Below are positions 25,631-33,476 of a DNA stretch of 64,000 nucleotides, piece by piece. A program made the position numbers and the translations under genes. Location of the stretch: positions 62,001 to 126,000 of the forward strand of contig NZ_JACYHB010000003.1 of assembly GCF_014837295.1 (NCBI RefSeq), read 5' to 3'. Within the stretch, counting starts at the first letter, position 1; each line of letters opens with the position of its first letter. The stretch comes from Cellulosimicrobium arenosum (GTDB lineage: Bacteria; Actinomycetota; Actinomycetes; Actinomycetales; Cellulomonadaceae). The notes under the pieces were generated by a model. The model was not told the DNA's origin. It saw nothing but the letters and a program-made list of their open reading frames with translations, and ran no database searches.

Positions 25631-27114
25631 CCGACGCCCCCGCCGCACGCCCGGACAGCACCCCGGGCGCGCGCCCCGGCCAGGCACCACCACGCAGCGC
25701 CTGGCTCGCGCTCGTCGTGCTGCTCGCCGGGATGTTCATGGCGCTGCTCGACACGACGATCGTCAACGTCGCGCTCCCCACGATCCGCACGAGCCTGGGC
25801 TCGTCCGAGGCGACGCTGTCGTGGATCATCTCCGGGTACGCGCTCGCGTTCGCGCTCGCCCTCATCCCGGCCGGTCGCGTCGGCGACCGGGTCGGGCACA
25901 AGTGGGTGTTCTTCACCGGCCTCGCCCTGTTCACGGTCGCGAGCGTCGCGTGCGGGCTCGCGCAGAACGACCTCCAGCTCGTCGTAGCCCGCGTGGTCCA
26001 GGGGCTCGCTGGCGGCATCTTCGTCCCGGCCGTGTACGCCATGATCCAGCTCCTGTTCACCGGGCCGGTGCGTGGCAAGGCGTTCGCGATCATGGGGTCG
26101 GTCATCGGGGTCTCGACGGCGCTCGGACCGATCATCGGCGGCCTGATCATCGAGGCGTTCGGCGACGAGAACGGCTGGCGGCTGGTGTTCCTGGTCAACG
26201 TGCCCATCGGCGTCGTGACGCTCGTGGCCGCGGCACGTCTGCTGCCCCGTGCCAAGGAGAGCGGGCAGCGCGCCGGCAACGACTGGGTCGGGCTCCTCCT
26301 CCTCGCAGCCGGTCTGGTTGCCCTCCTCGTGCCGCTCATCGAGGGCCAGGACCTGGGCTGGCCGCTGTGGACGTACCTCACCCTCGGGATCGGCGTGCTG
26401 CTGCTCGTCGTGTTCGGCGCGTGGGAGGTCCGCGAGGCACGAGCCGAGCGCACGCCGCTGGTGCCGCCGCACCTGTTCTCGCACCCGCAGTTCACGGGCG
26501 GCGTCGTCCTCGCGCTGGTCTACTTCGCCTCGTTCACCTCGATCTTCTTCTCGATCTCGCTCCTGTGGCAGGCCGGGCTGGGTCACACCGCGCTCGCGAC
26601 GGGCCTGGTGTCCGTCCCGTTCGCGATCGGCTCGATCCTCGGCTCCTCGCAGTCCGGTCGGCTGGCCCAGCGCCTCGGTCGGAACGTCCTGGTCATCGGC
26701 ACGGCGCTCGTCGCGATCGGCCTCGCCTGGGTGTGGCTCGTGCTGGCGAACAGCGACGGGTCGGGCCTGACGGGATGGCAGCTGCTCGTGCCGCTGTTCC
26801 TCGCGGGCGTCGGCAACGGCCTGTTCATCGCGCCCAACGCCGGGTTCATCGTCGCGACGGTCGACCGGACCGAGGCCGGCGCCGCGAGCGGCGTCATCAA
26901 CGTCTCGCAGCGCGTCGGCAGCGCCGTCGGCATCGCCGTGATTGGCTCGGTGCTGTTCGGCACGCTGTCGTTCACGGGCCGCACGCCCGACGCCGTGGCC
27001 GCGGGCTTCACCCACAGCGCGGCGGTCGCGATGAGCGTCAGCGCCGCGCTCGCCGTCGTCGCCTTCCTCCTGGTCTTCACCCTGCCGAAGAAGGTCGCCC
27101 CCACCCGCGGCTGA
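25627..27114 (+). CDS. MFS drug efflux transporter, DHA2 (EmrB/QacA) family
   Basis: This 495-residue transporter has 14 predicted helices. Motif A (GRVGDRVGHKW, about residues 82-92), LDTTIVNVALP in helix 1 (motif D1) and the antiporter motif C (GVSTALGPIIGG, about 161-172) place it in the proton-coupled DHA2 drug exporters. It is co-transcribed with the PadR regulator; its ATG overlaps the regulator's stop. The inducer and the exported compound cannot be told from sequence. Confidence 0.92.
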   Translation: MTDAPAARPDSTPGARPGQAPPRSAWLALVVLLAGMFMALLDTTIVNVALPTIRTSLGSSEATLSWIISGYALAFALALIPAGRVGDRVGHKWVFFTGLALFTVASVACGLAQNDLQLVVARVVQGLAGGIFVPAVYAMIQLLFTGPVRGKAFAIMGSVIGVSTALGPIIGGLIIEAFGDENGWRLVFLVNVPIGVVTLVAAARLLPRAKESGQRAGNDWVGLLLLAAGLVALLVPLIEGQDLGWPLWTYLTLGIGVLLLVVFGAWEVREARAERTPLVPPHLFSHPQFTGGVVLALVYFASFTSIFFSISLLWQAGLGHTALATGLVSVPFAIGSILGSSQSGRLAQRLGRNVLVIGTALVAIGLAWVWLVLANSDGSGLTGWQLLVPLFLAGVGNGLFIAPNAGFIVATVDRTEAGAASGVINVSQRVGSAVGIAVIGSVLFGTLSFTGRTPDAVAAGFTHSAAVAMSVSAALAVVAFLLVFTLPKKVAPTRG

Positions 27115-27129
27115 GCGATCGCCACGCCC

Positions 27130-27200
27130 GCGAGATCGACCCGCACGCTCCGAGATCGACCCGCAGAAGGTCGATCTCGGAACCCACGGGTCGATCTCGG
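27130..27200. terminator. tandem/nested double-hairpin terminator
   Basis: The 14-mer CGAGATCGACCCGC occurs twice (27131-27144 and 27151-27164), followed by two inverted copies (27169-27180 and 27188-27200). The inner arms form a 12-bp stem (27150-27161 with 27169-27180, 7-nt loop) and the outer arms a second stem of about 12 bp (27131-27142 with 27188-27199). It sits between the convergent MFS and fasciclin genes. Confidence 0.75.
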
Positions 27201-27210
27201 CGGAGCGGCG

Positions 27211-27870
27211 TCAGAGATCCAGCGGGCGCAGGACCAGCGAGATGCCGTGCGCGATCTGCACGTTGCCCTTGTTGAGGTCGAGCTTGCTCTGGACGAGGAG
27301 CGGGTTCCAGTCGTTGCGGTCCTGGTCGACGAGGCGCACCAGCGCGTACTTCTTCGAGAGCAAGTCCACGCGGAACGTGCCGCCCTGCGCGGTGGTCAGC
27401 ACCGCGTCGTCGGACCGCAGCGCGGTGGCCGAGTCGATGGTGGCTCCGGGGGCCACGTGGTAGAGCAGGACCTGCTCGACGGCGTCGACCCCCACCGCGT
27501 CCGCGAGCGACGTCAGGACGCCCTCCTCGGTGCGCTGCCATCGGTGCGTCAGGTCGTACGCGAGCAGCTGGAACGCGCGGTCGTTCGGCAGGAACGCCGT
27601 GAGCGGGACGGTGCCGTCGGCGAGGACGGCGACCGGGCTGTCCGGCTTCGCCGCGAGGACGGTGGCGATCGCCTGGTCCAGGATGTCGTAGTCGTACCAG
27701 CTGCGGTCGAACGTGTCGCCGTCGGCGGCGAGGACGGCTGCCAGGCTGGTGGTGCCCGGCTCGGCGTCGGCGGCGCCGGCAGTCGGCGCGGCGACCAGGG
27801 CGCCGGTCGCGCCGAGCAGGGCGACCCCCATGGTGGCGGCGGAGCGCCGGAGAGTGCGTCGGAGGTTCAT
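27211..27870 (-). CDS. secreted fasciclin (FAS1) domain protein
   Basis: This 219-residue protein starts with an Arg-rich signal peptide (MNLRRTLRRSAATMGVALLG, cleaved near residue 34 after AGA). One FAS1 domain follows, with the H1 box-like VPLTAFLPNDRAFQLLA, the central LLYHVAPG and a C-terminal GNVQIAHGISLVLRPLDL. FAS1 domains mediate adhesion in the extracellular matrix. ATG 27870 is chosen over a start 18 codons upstream because the signal peptide begins there and AGGGA precedes it. There is no LPXTG anchor, so it is probably released or loosely bound. Confidence 0.87.
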   Translation of the reverse strand: MNLRRTLRRSAATMGVALLGATGALVAAPTAGAADAEPGTTSLAAVLAADGDTFDRSWYDYDILDQAIATVLAAKPDSPVAVLADGTVPLTAFLPNDRAFQLLAYDLTHRWQRTEEGVLTSLADAVGVDAVEQVLLYHVAPGATIDSATALRSDDAVLTTAQGGTFRVDLLSKKYALVRLVDQDRNDWNPLLVQSKLDLNKGNVQIAHGISLVLRPLDL

Positions 27871-28041
27871 CGTCGAGTCCCTTCGTGGTGCACACGTGCG
27901 GACGGCGCGAGCGCCGTCGGACACCGGGCGGCGTCCACCCTCTCTTCCGTGCGAGCCACCTCCGCGGATGCACCGGACACGCTGCCGGCCCCCGAGCGCC
28001 GATCGCGTTGCCCGGGCGTCGGATCTCTCAGGTGGGCCGGG

Positions 28042-28998
28042 TCACGGTTGCGCGGGTGCTGCCGGGTTGTCGACGAGCGCGGCGACGTACGCTCGGGTCT
28101 GGTCGACGTCCTTCGGCCGGTAGAGCCGGATGGCGAAGAAGTACTCCTGGCCCTCCGTGGTCTCGATGACGTTCGGCTTGCCCGTCACCCGCTCGTCCCC
28201 GAACCAGACCGTGATGGTGCCGTCGTCGTTGCGCGCGAGCTCGGGCCCGGACAGGCAGGGTCGCTCGACGTCGAGCCAGCCCTTCTCGTCGTACTTGATG
28301 ACCGAGAAGTAGCCGTTGTGGTCGTCGTCCAGCGACGGGACGGGGAACGTCCACGCATCGTGCCCGGACGCCGTCGTGCGGCCCTGGTAGTACTGCGCGT
28401 GCTGCGGAGGCAGACCACCCCAGCCGAGCTCGGACGCCATCACGTGGTGGAACGGCTCGGTGGTCTGCGGCGTCCCGAATCCCTTGGAGAAGTCTGCTTC
28501 CGCGGCTCGCGACTCGATCTCCGCGCGCACCGTCTCCAGGCTCTCCTGGTCGTAGTCCACGCCGACGTACGGGTTCGCGGTCGCCGCCGTGATCCGCCGC
28601 GCGTCCTGCAGCTCGTGCGCCCGCTCGACGCCACCCGTGGTCGCGGTCCGGCCCAGGATGTACACGTGCGTGCCGCTCGACAGGTCGCTCCGGCGCAGCG
28701 TGAGCGTCTCGCCCGGGTAGACGACCCCGACCGTGTAGTGGTTCTCGTCGATGATCTGGTCGATCTGGTACTCCTCCGACCGCGCGACATGGAACGTCGC
28801 CTCCTCCGACACGTCCACGACGGCGTACGAGTAGATGAGGTCGACGTTGGACCTGATGATCACCTGGTTCTCCACGTTCACAGGTACCCGGTTGTGGAAG
28901 TAGGTGTTGACCGGCGCCTTCTGCAGCTGCTTGCGGAAGTACCCGGCCGTCTCGGCCTGCGGGAAGCTGTCGAACGTGACCTTTACGGGCGCGGGCAC
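28042..28998 (-). CDS. DUF1254/DUF1214-type protein
   Basis: This 318-residue protein has an N-terminal half like DUF1254 (PVNTYFHNRVPVNVENQVII, RSNVDLIYSYAVVDVSEEA) and a C-terminal half like DUF1214 (DDDHNGYFSVIKYDEKGWL, then EYFFAIRLYRPKD). Members usually appear as exported or cytosolic proteins of unknown function; no signal peptide is visible here. It stands alone between the fasciclin and GntR genes. No catalytic residues are known for the family. Confidence 0.7.
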   Translation of the reverse strand: MPAPVKVTFDSFPQAETAGYFRKQLQKAPVNTYFHNRVPVNVENQVIIRSNVDLIYSYAVVDVSEEATFHVARSEEYQIDQIIDENHYTVGVVYPGETLTLRRSDLSSGTHVYILGRTATTGGVERAHELQDARRITAATANPYVGVDYDQESLETVRAEIESRAAEADFSKGFGTPQTTEPFHHVMASELGWGGLPPQHAQYYQGRTTASGHDAWTFPVPSLDDDHNGYFSVIKYDEKGWLDVERPCLSGPELARNDDGTITVWFGDERVTGKPNVIETTEGQEYFFAIRLYRPKDVDQTRAYVAALVDNPAAPAQP

Positions 28999-29174
28999 GG
29001 TGTCTCCTCTCGACGAACGTCGTCCCGCGATCGCGGGCGCCCTCTGGACGCTAGACCGCGGTGCCCCTCAACGCAGCCGGAGTGTCGCGCACTGGCCGCC
29101 GTAGCGGCCCGTCCTCGACGGCACCTGGACGCCGCCACCGGTCGGACGAGTCGGCTGAGCGCGGCCTGCGGGCG

Positions 29175-29561
29175 TCACGGCGTGATGGGTCGCGGTGATC
29201 TGAGCAGCGTCGCGGTGACGAGGTCCTGGATCTCGGTGTCGGTGAGGGCGTGGTCGTGCGCGAGCGTGACGAACCGCTGCGCTGCCTCGGCGACGGCGGC
29301 ACGGTCGAGCGTCGGCGCCGGCGCCGTCACCAGGGTGCCGACGCGCCGCCGGCTGGTGACCAGGCCGGCGGCCTCGAGGTCGCGGTACGTGCGCGCGACG
29401 GTGCCGGGCGCGATGCCGAGGTCGTTCGCCAGGGCGCGGACCGTGGGGAGGCGCTGCCCGTCGGCGAGTTCTCCCGCTGTGACCAGCGCGGCGATCTGGG
29501 CGCGCAGCTGCTCGTAGTGCGGGGTCGACGAGTCGAGGTCGATCCGGACGGCGATGCTCAT
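29175..29561 (-). CDS. GntR-family regulator, YtrA subfamily
   Basis: This 128-residue protein has the GntR winged helix (YEQLRAQIAALVTAGELADGQ and LPTVRALANDLGIAPGTVAR, about 14-55) and only a short helical tail (about 75-128), the mark of the YtrA subfamily. YtrA regulators control adjacent membrane protein or ABC transporter genes. It lies downstream of, and overlaps by four bases (ATGA), the membrane protein gene that starts at 30493, so both are one operon, presumably autorepressed. Confidence 0.88.
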   Translation of the reverse strand: MSIAVRIDLDSSTPHYEQLRAQIAALVTAGELADGQRLPTVRALANDLGIAPGTVARTYRDLEAAGLVTSRRRVGTLVTAPAPTLDRAAVAEAAQRFVTLAHDHALTDTEIQDLVTATLLRSPRPITP

Positions 29562-30493
29562 GCGCGAGCCGCCGGTGTTGCGGGCTGCTCGATGGGCTGC
29601 GGCGCGGGGTCGTGCGCCGGCCAGAACGCGAGAGCGAGCGCGACCACGGCCGTCGCGAGCCCGACGACGAGCAGGACGTTCCCCGCGGCGACGTGACCCG
29701 GGCTCACGGGCGGGCCGGCGTAGAGGCCGTTCGCGAGGCCGATCCAGCGCAGCGCGATTCCTGCCATGCCGACGAGTCCGGCGAGAGTCAGCCCGAGCAC
29801 GAGCTGCACCGACCGCAGCATGCGGCGGGCGACGCGGCGGCGCAGCCACATGTCCCACTCGTCGGAGACGTCCTCGACGGCGGGCCGAGAGGCGACCAGC
29901 CGGAGCACCAGGGCGGTGGCGACGACCGCGAGCGTGGTGGTGACCATGATCGGGACGGTCCAGGACCAGCCCGGGAACGGGGTGGTGGGGCGGACGAGGT
30001 CGAGGTCGACCGCTCCGGAGAGCCACCGCGGACCGGAGGCCAGCAGGCCGAGGGCCAGGGAGGTGACGACGAGCGCGACCCACCACGCGAGGGTCGTCTG
30101 CCGCAGTCGGCCGGGCGCGACGTCCGCCGGGGTCCGCGCGACGAGCCGTGCACGACGCTCGGCGCCACGGGGCCGCGGCCACGTCAGCTCGCCCACGGCG
30201 TGGACGGCCAGCAGGCCGAGCAGTGACACGGTCGGGAGCGCCGCCGCGAGGTGCCCCGTGAGCGCGGAGGTACCGGCGGCGTAGTACACCGGGACGAAGC
30301 AGATCCCGAAGGCGAGCGGGACCGCAGCGACACCGGCCGTGAGGGCTGAGTGCCGGACCGCCCGTCGTGCGGCCGCGGACGTCTCGACGGCGCGACGGCC
30401 GTCCCGCCACAGCGCGACCGCCCCGATCAGCGAGACGACGACGAGTACCGCGACAGCGGTCGCGAGAGACGTCGTCCGGAGTATCGAGCTCAC
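29558..30493 (-). CDS. polytopic membrane protein paired with GntR regulator
   Basis: This 311-residue protein has about seven hydrophobic segments and a short cytoplasmic acidic loop with DEWDMWLRRRVARRMLRS near 220. It resembles the DUF1648-type membrane proteins often encoded with YtrA-type regulators, but the match is weak. The start is GTG 30493, with AAAGGAG five bases upstream; an ATG 12 codons further up would place this Shine-Dalgarno inside the gene. The upstream minus-strand sequence is AT-rich (CATAGTGCATAGATCATG) and likely holds promoter and operator. Confidence 0.72.
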   Translation of the reverse strand: MSSILRTTSLATAVAVLVVVSLIGAVALWRDGRRAVETSAAARRAVRHSALTAGVAAVPLAFGICFVPVYYAAGTSALTGHLAAALPTVSLLGLLAVHAVGELTWPRPRGAERRARLVARTPADVAPGRLRQTTLAWWVALVVTSLALGLLASGPRWLSGAVDLDLVRPTTPFPGWSWTVPIMVTTTLAVVATALVLRLVASRPAVEDVSDEWDMWLRRRVARRMLRSVQLVLGLTLAGLVGMAGIALRWIGLANGLYAGPPVSPGHVAAGNVLLVVGLATAVVALALAFWPAHDPAPQPIEQPATPAARA

Positions 30494-30574
30494 GTCATCT
30501 CCTTTGAGTATTGAACATGATCTATGCACTATGGGCCATCCGGGCGTCCTTCGTCAACACTGGGCCTAGACTCG

Positions 30575-30646
30575 GCGGACGGCGATGGATCCCGCCTGAG
30601 CAGGGCTCGTCCTGCTCGAACCGCCGTCCGGCTGATGGTTCCTGTC
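30575..30646 (+). ncRNA. fluoride riboswitch (crcB motif)
   Basis: The conserved core of the fluoride aptamer is present in order: GGCGATGG (30581-30588), a CCGCC return strand, a GAGCAGG/CCTGCTC stem-loop (30598-30616), AACCGCC (30619-30625) and GGCTGATGGTTCCT (30630-30643). GGACGGC (30577-30583) pairs with GCCGTCC (30623-30629). A TAGACT -10 at 30567-30572 would start transcription at the aptamer. It precedes a uspA-crcB-crcB operon, the expected target. Fluoride binding would allow expression; the switch probably works at the ribosome binding site or by termination before 30695. Confidence 0.85.
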
Positions 30647-30694
30647 TCGTCGCACGTCGGCGGGCAGGCCGCTGCCCGCGGAAGGTGGTCCGCC

Positions 30695-31258
30695 ATGGGC
30701 TCCAGGCCCGTCCCGCAGCCGGCCCTCGACCGGATGGTGCCGTTCGCGGCGCACCCCGTCGTCGTCGGTGTCCACCCCGACCAGGACCCGCTCGTCGTCC
30801 GCACGGCCGCGTCGCTGGCCGGTGCGGTCGGCGCGACGCTGCACCTCGCGTTCGCGGACACGTCCCGGTACGTCGTCGAGGAGCGGGCAGACGGGTCGGT
30901 GGTGCATGCGTCGATCGACCCGGACGCCGCCGGCGACGCGTGGCAGGACGCCCACGCCGCGCTCCGGGCGGCGCTCGGCCGGGCTCTCGGTGAGGCCGGT
31001 GGCGATGGCGGTGGCCCACCCTGGACGCTGCACTACCTCGCCGGCCGTCCCGACCGGGCGCTGACCCATCTCGCGCGGGCGGTCGACGCCGCGGTGATCG
31101 TCGTCGGGACGCGCGCGCCGGGCGCGGGTGCCCGGCTGCGCGAGGTGGTGGAGGGCTCGGTCGCGGTCCACCTCGCCCACCACCAGCACCGGCCGGTGCT
31201 CACCGTGCCGCTGTCGGTCGTGGACTGGAAGGAGCTGCGGACGCCGTGGGAGCGCTGA
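30695..31258 (+). CDS. universal stress protein (UspA family)
   Basis: This 187-residue protein has a single Usp domain: VVVGVHPDQDPLVVRTAASL at the N-terminus and the ATP-binding signature GTRAPGAGARLREVVEGSVA (about 136-155, pattern G-x2-G-x9-GS). ATG 30695 follows GGAAGGTGG. It is the first gene after the fluoride riboswitch and is translationally coupled to crcB, so it should be induced by fluoride. UspA in this position is seen in some actinobacteria; its part in fluoride tolerance is inferred. Confidence 0.88.
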   Translation: MGSRPVPQPALDRMVPFAAHPVVVGVHPDQDPLVVRTAASLAGAVGATLHLAFADTSRYVVEERADGSVVHASIDPDAAGDAWQDAHAALRAALGRALGEAGGDGGGPPWTLHYLAGRPDRALTHLARAVDAAVIVVGTRAPGAGARLREVVEGSVAVHLAHHQHRPVLTVPLSVVDWKELRTPWER

Positions 31259-31713
31259 ACCCGGCCACGCGCCGTCGGCCGTCGTTGGTCGCGCTCGCGG
31301 GTCTCGTCGCGCTCGGTGGCGCGGTCGGTGCGACGGTGCGCGCCCTGCTCGAGCACGTGCTCGCGCCGGTCCCGGGATCCTGGCCGTGGACGACGTTCGC
31401 GATCAACGTCGTCGGGTCGTTCGCACTCGGCGCCCTGCTCGAGACGCTCGTGCGGTCGGGCCCGGACTCCGGGTGGCGGCGGGGCGTGCGCCTCGGGTGC
31501 GGCACGGGCGTTCTCGGCGGGTTCACGACGTACAGCACGTTCGTCGTCGAGGCCGAGCGCCTGCTCACGGGCGGGCACGCGCCGCTCGGCGTCGCGTACG
31601 CGCTGGTGAGCGTCGTCGTGGGGATCGGCGCGGCGTGCGCGGGCATCGCGCTCGCCGCCGCACGGGCCCGACGCCGCCGGGCGGGCGTGCGGCCCGAGGG
31701 AGCGGGCGCGTGA
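31246..31713 (+). CDS. crcB: fluoride channel subunit CrcB/Fluc (1)
   Basis: This 155-residue protein has four membrane helices with the Fluc motifs GGAVGATVRALLE (about 18-30), FAINVVGSFALGALLETL (Asn of the pore) and LGGFTTYSTF (about 88-97; phenylalanine-lined pore and sodium site). Fluc channels are antiparallel dimers that expel fluoride. The GTG start lies inside the end of uspA (13-nt overlap), with AAGGAG 11 nt upstream. The C-terminus is Arg-rich. Confidence 0.93.
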   Translation: MGALNPATRRRPSLVALAGLVALGGAVGATVRALLEHVLAPVPGSWPWTTFAINVVGSFALGALLETLVRSGPDSGWRRGVRLGCGTGVLGGFTTYSTFVVEAERLLTGGHAPLGVAYALVSVVVGIGAACAGIALAAARARRRRAGVRPEGAGA

Positions 31714-32084
31714 GCGGGGCGCTGGACTGGGTCCTGGTCGCGGTGGCAGGGGGCCTCGGGGCGGCGTCGCGCTTCCTCGTCGACACGCTCGTCGCGCGGC
31801 ACAACCGGCTGTCGACGCCGCTCGGCACGATCGTCGTCAACGTCAGCGCGTGCCTGCTGCTCGGGCTGGTGACGGGGTGGGGATCGAGCCACCCGGGTGG
31901 CGACGGGCTCGCCGCGGTGCTCGGTACCGGGTTCCTCGGCGGCTACTCGACGTTCAGCACCGCGAGCGTCGAGGCGGCGCGCCTGCTGCTCGCGGGGCGC
32001 GGCCTCGCGGCGGTGCTGCACCCGGCGGGCATGCTCGTCGCCGGGCTCCTCGCGGCGCTCGCTGGGATCGCGCTGGCGTCCTGA
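31710..32084 (+). CDS. crcB: fluoride channel subunit CrcB/Fluc (2)
   Basis: This 124-residue protein is the second half of a probable Fluc heterodimer: GGLGAASRFLVD (about 14-25), TIVVNVSACLLLGLV (pore Asn), and FLGGYSTFSTASVE. The two subunits overlap by four bases (GTGA) and differ enough to suggest opposite membrane orientations. The second lacks the long Arg-rich tail of the first. Confidence 0.93.
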   Translation: MSGALDWVLVAVAGGLGAASRFLVDTLVARHNRLSTPLGTIVVNVSACLLLGLVTGWGSSHPGGDGLAAVLGTGFLGGYSTFSTASVEAARLLLAGRGLAAVLHPAGMLVAGLLAALAGIALAS

Positions 32085-32117
32085 CGGTCTACCGAGACGC
32101 CGGGGGCCGGCTCCGGG

Positions 32118-32591
32118 CTACGTCTCGCCGACGGCCCAGGCGCCTGCGGCGAGCGGGGTGCGAGCCGCCAGACGCTCACCCGTGTCCTCGATGCGCAGGA
32201 GGGTCGTCGCGGACGGCACGACCTTCCCGCTGGCGTACGTGGACAGCCTCGACGCGGACGTCCCGGCCTCGTCGGCGAACTGCGCGGCAGTCACACCGGA
32301 GCGGCGCACGGCACGGCGGACGAGCCGAGCGACGCGCAACCGCTCCCCGGACCCCGCGTCGTGCAGGACGTCGCGCAAGAGACTCGCTGCCGCGCTGTCC
32401 GGCTCGACGATGGCGAGCGCCTCCTCGAGGTCCCGGGACACCGGGCCGTCCGGCGCGGTCTCGACGGCTCGGGCGATGCGTCGCCAGTGCACGAGGTAGC
32501 CGCGCTCGATCGCGGTCGCGAGCCCGTCGACCCCCCAGGTCTCGACAGGGTCGTCGGGGCTCACGTCGATGTTGCGGAATCGGAGTGCCAT
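32118..32591 (-). CDS. HTH protein, probable antitoxin of an AbiEii-type pair
   Basis: This 157-residue protein has an XRE-like helix-turn-helix in its C-terminal half (SGVTAAQFADEAGTSASRLS, about 97-116, then TYASGKVVPSATTLLRIE) and a helical N-terminal domain. Its ATG follows the stop of the nucleotidyltransferase gene by one base (TGACATG), so the two are co-translated. The close pairing of a small DNA-binding protein with an AbiEii-like protein is typical of toxin-antitoxin operons; here the HTH gene comes second. Confidence 0.75.
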   Translation of the reverse strand: MALRFRNIDVSPDDPVETWGVDGLATAIERGYLVHWRRIARAVETAPDGPVSRDLEEALAIVEPDSAAASLLRDVLHDAGSGERLRVARLVRRAVRRSGVTAAQFADEAGTSASRLSTYASGKVVPSATTLLRIEDTGERLAARTPLAAGAWAVGET

Positions 32592-32592
32592 G

Positions 32593-33300
32593 TCAGCGCA
32601 CCGCCCTCGTCATCTCACGTGCGACGTCGTGGCAGACCTCCACCGTGCTCTGCCACGACCACCAGCGCCGGTCCAACGCCTTGTAGGTCGAGAGGCGGCG
32701 GGTCACGGAGGCGTCCTTCGGTCGGGGGGCCGCGAGCTGGATCGCGACCTGGGTCGAGACCGGCCCCTCGTCGTGGACCTGGTCGCTGTAGTAGTCGTCG
32801 ATCCGGGCCAGGACGCGCGCGGCATGCTCGACGCCGGAGTGGACCGACAGCGCGGCGACGTCGAGATAGTCACGGGTCTGGTTGCGCTTGACGATCAGGA
32901 AGGCCTTCACACGCAACGTCTCGTCGAACGTCGGGACGGTCAGCACGCGCCCGGACGGGAGTCGGTGGCGTTCCGTCTCCAGCGGTCGGGTCCGGATGAG
33001 CTGGCGCACTCCCGCCTCGATGTCCCCGAGCTCTCCGAGGATGATCTTGCCGGCCCTGACCCGGTTGGTGACCCACTCGCCCTCGCGCTCCAGTGCTTCG
33101 AGGACGATGTCGAAGCGGTCGCGGAGATCCCCGAGCACATGGTCGTGGTCGACCGAGACGCGGTGTCCGGCGTGCAGAGCAGCGGCGGTTCCGCCGACGA
33201 GCACTGCGTCGGGGACGAGTTCCTGAAGCCTCGCCGCCGACTCGAGCAGGTCGTCGAACGGCGGGACGTCCGTGCGGGCGTCGCCGGGCTCCTCCTGCAT
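32593..33300 (-). CDS. nucleotidyltransferase AbiEii/MenA-type, probable toxin
   Basis: This 235-residue protein shows the DNA-polymerase-beta-like nucleotidyltransferase motif of the AbiEii/DUF1814 group: LVGGTAAALHAGHRVSVDHD (about 31-50), with GG-T and D-x-D metal-binding residues, followed by the conserved AFLIVKRNQTRDYLDVAALS (about 150-169; the RDYLD segment is diagnostic). Related toxins add nucleotides to tRNA 3' ends. ATG 33300 follows GAGGGGAG; a longer reading from 33429 is less likely because it would cover the AT-rich dyad at 33339. Confidence 0.82.
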   Translation of the reverse strand: MQEEPGDARTDVPPFDDLLESAARLQELVPDAVLVGGTAAALHAGHRVSVDHDHVLGDLRDRFDIVLEALEREGEWVTNRVRAGKIILGELGDIEAGVRQLIRTRPLETERHRLPSGRVLTVPTFDETLRVKAFLIVKRNQTRDYLDVAALSVHSGVEHAARVLARIDDYYSDQVHDEGPVSTQVAIQLAAPRPKDASVTRRLSTYKALDRRWWSWQSTVEVCHDVAREMTRAVR

Positions 33301-33338
33301 CTCACGCTCCCCTCGCCAACCAACCGTACCGATGTTCC

Positions 33339-33354
33339 TTATCTGATGAGATAA
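33339..33354. promoter_or_regulatory. AT-rich dyad upstream of the toxin-antitoxin pair
   Basis: TTATCT-4-AGATAA (33339-33344/33349-33354) lies 39 nt upstream of the toxin ATG. It stands out in sequence of very high GC and is a natural operator and promoter position for autoregulation by the HTH partner. Confidence 0.55.
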
Positions 33355-33390
33355 CCATACTCGAGGATCTGTTTCGCGACCGAGCGATGA

Positions 33391-33443
33391 GTGCAACCTA
33401 GCGGTTGCGATGCAGCGGTACGGGTGCAACTAGCGAGTTGCAC
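33391..33443. promoter_or_regulatory. paired dyad operators before the SRPBCC/ArsR operon
   Basis: Two similar dyads occur 31 bp apart: GCAACC-4-GGTTGC (33393-33408) and GTGCAACT-4-AGTTGCAC (33424-33443). Both contain TGCAAC...GTTGC with a 4-bp spacer. They sit directly before the ribosome binding site of the gene at 33477 and are probable binding sites for the ArsR-type protein encoded second in the operon. Confidence 0.65.
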
Positions 33444-33476
33444 TCAAGCCCTTGGCAACCCGTGAGAGGAACGACC

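Noticed and set aside
30524-30694. N-terminal extension of the UspA protein
   Set aside because: This stretch is the fluoride riboswitch; the Usp domain starts after ATG 30695.
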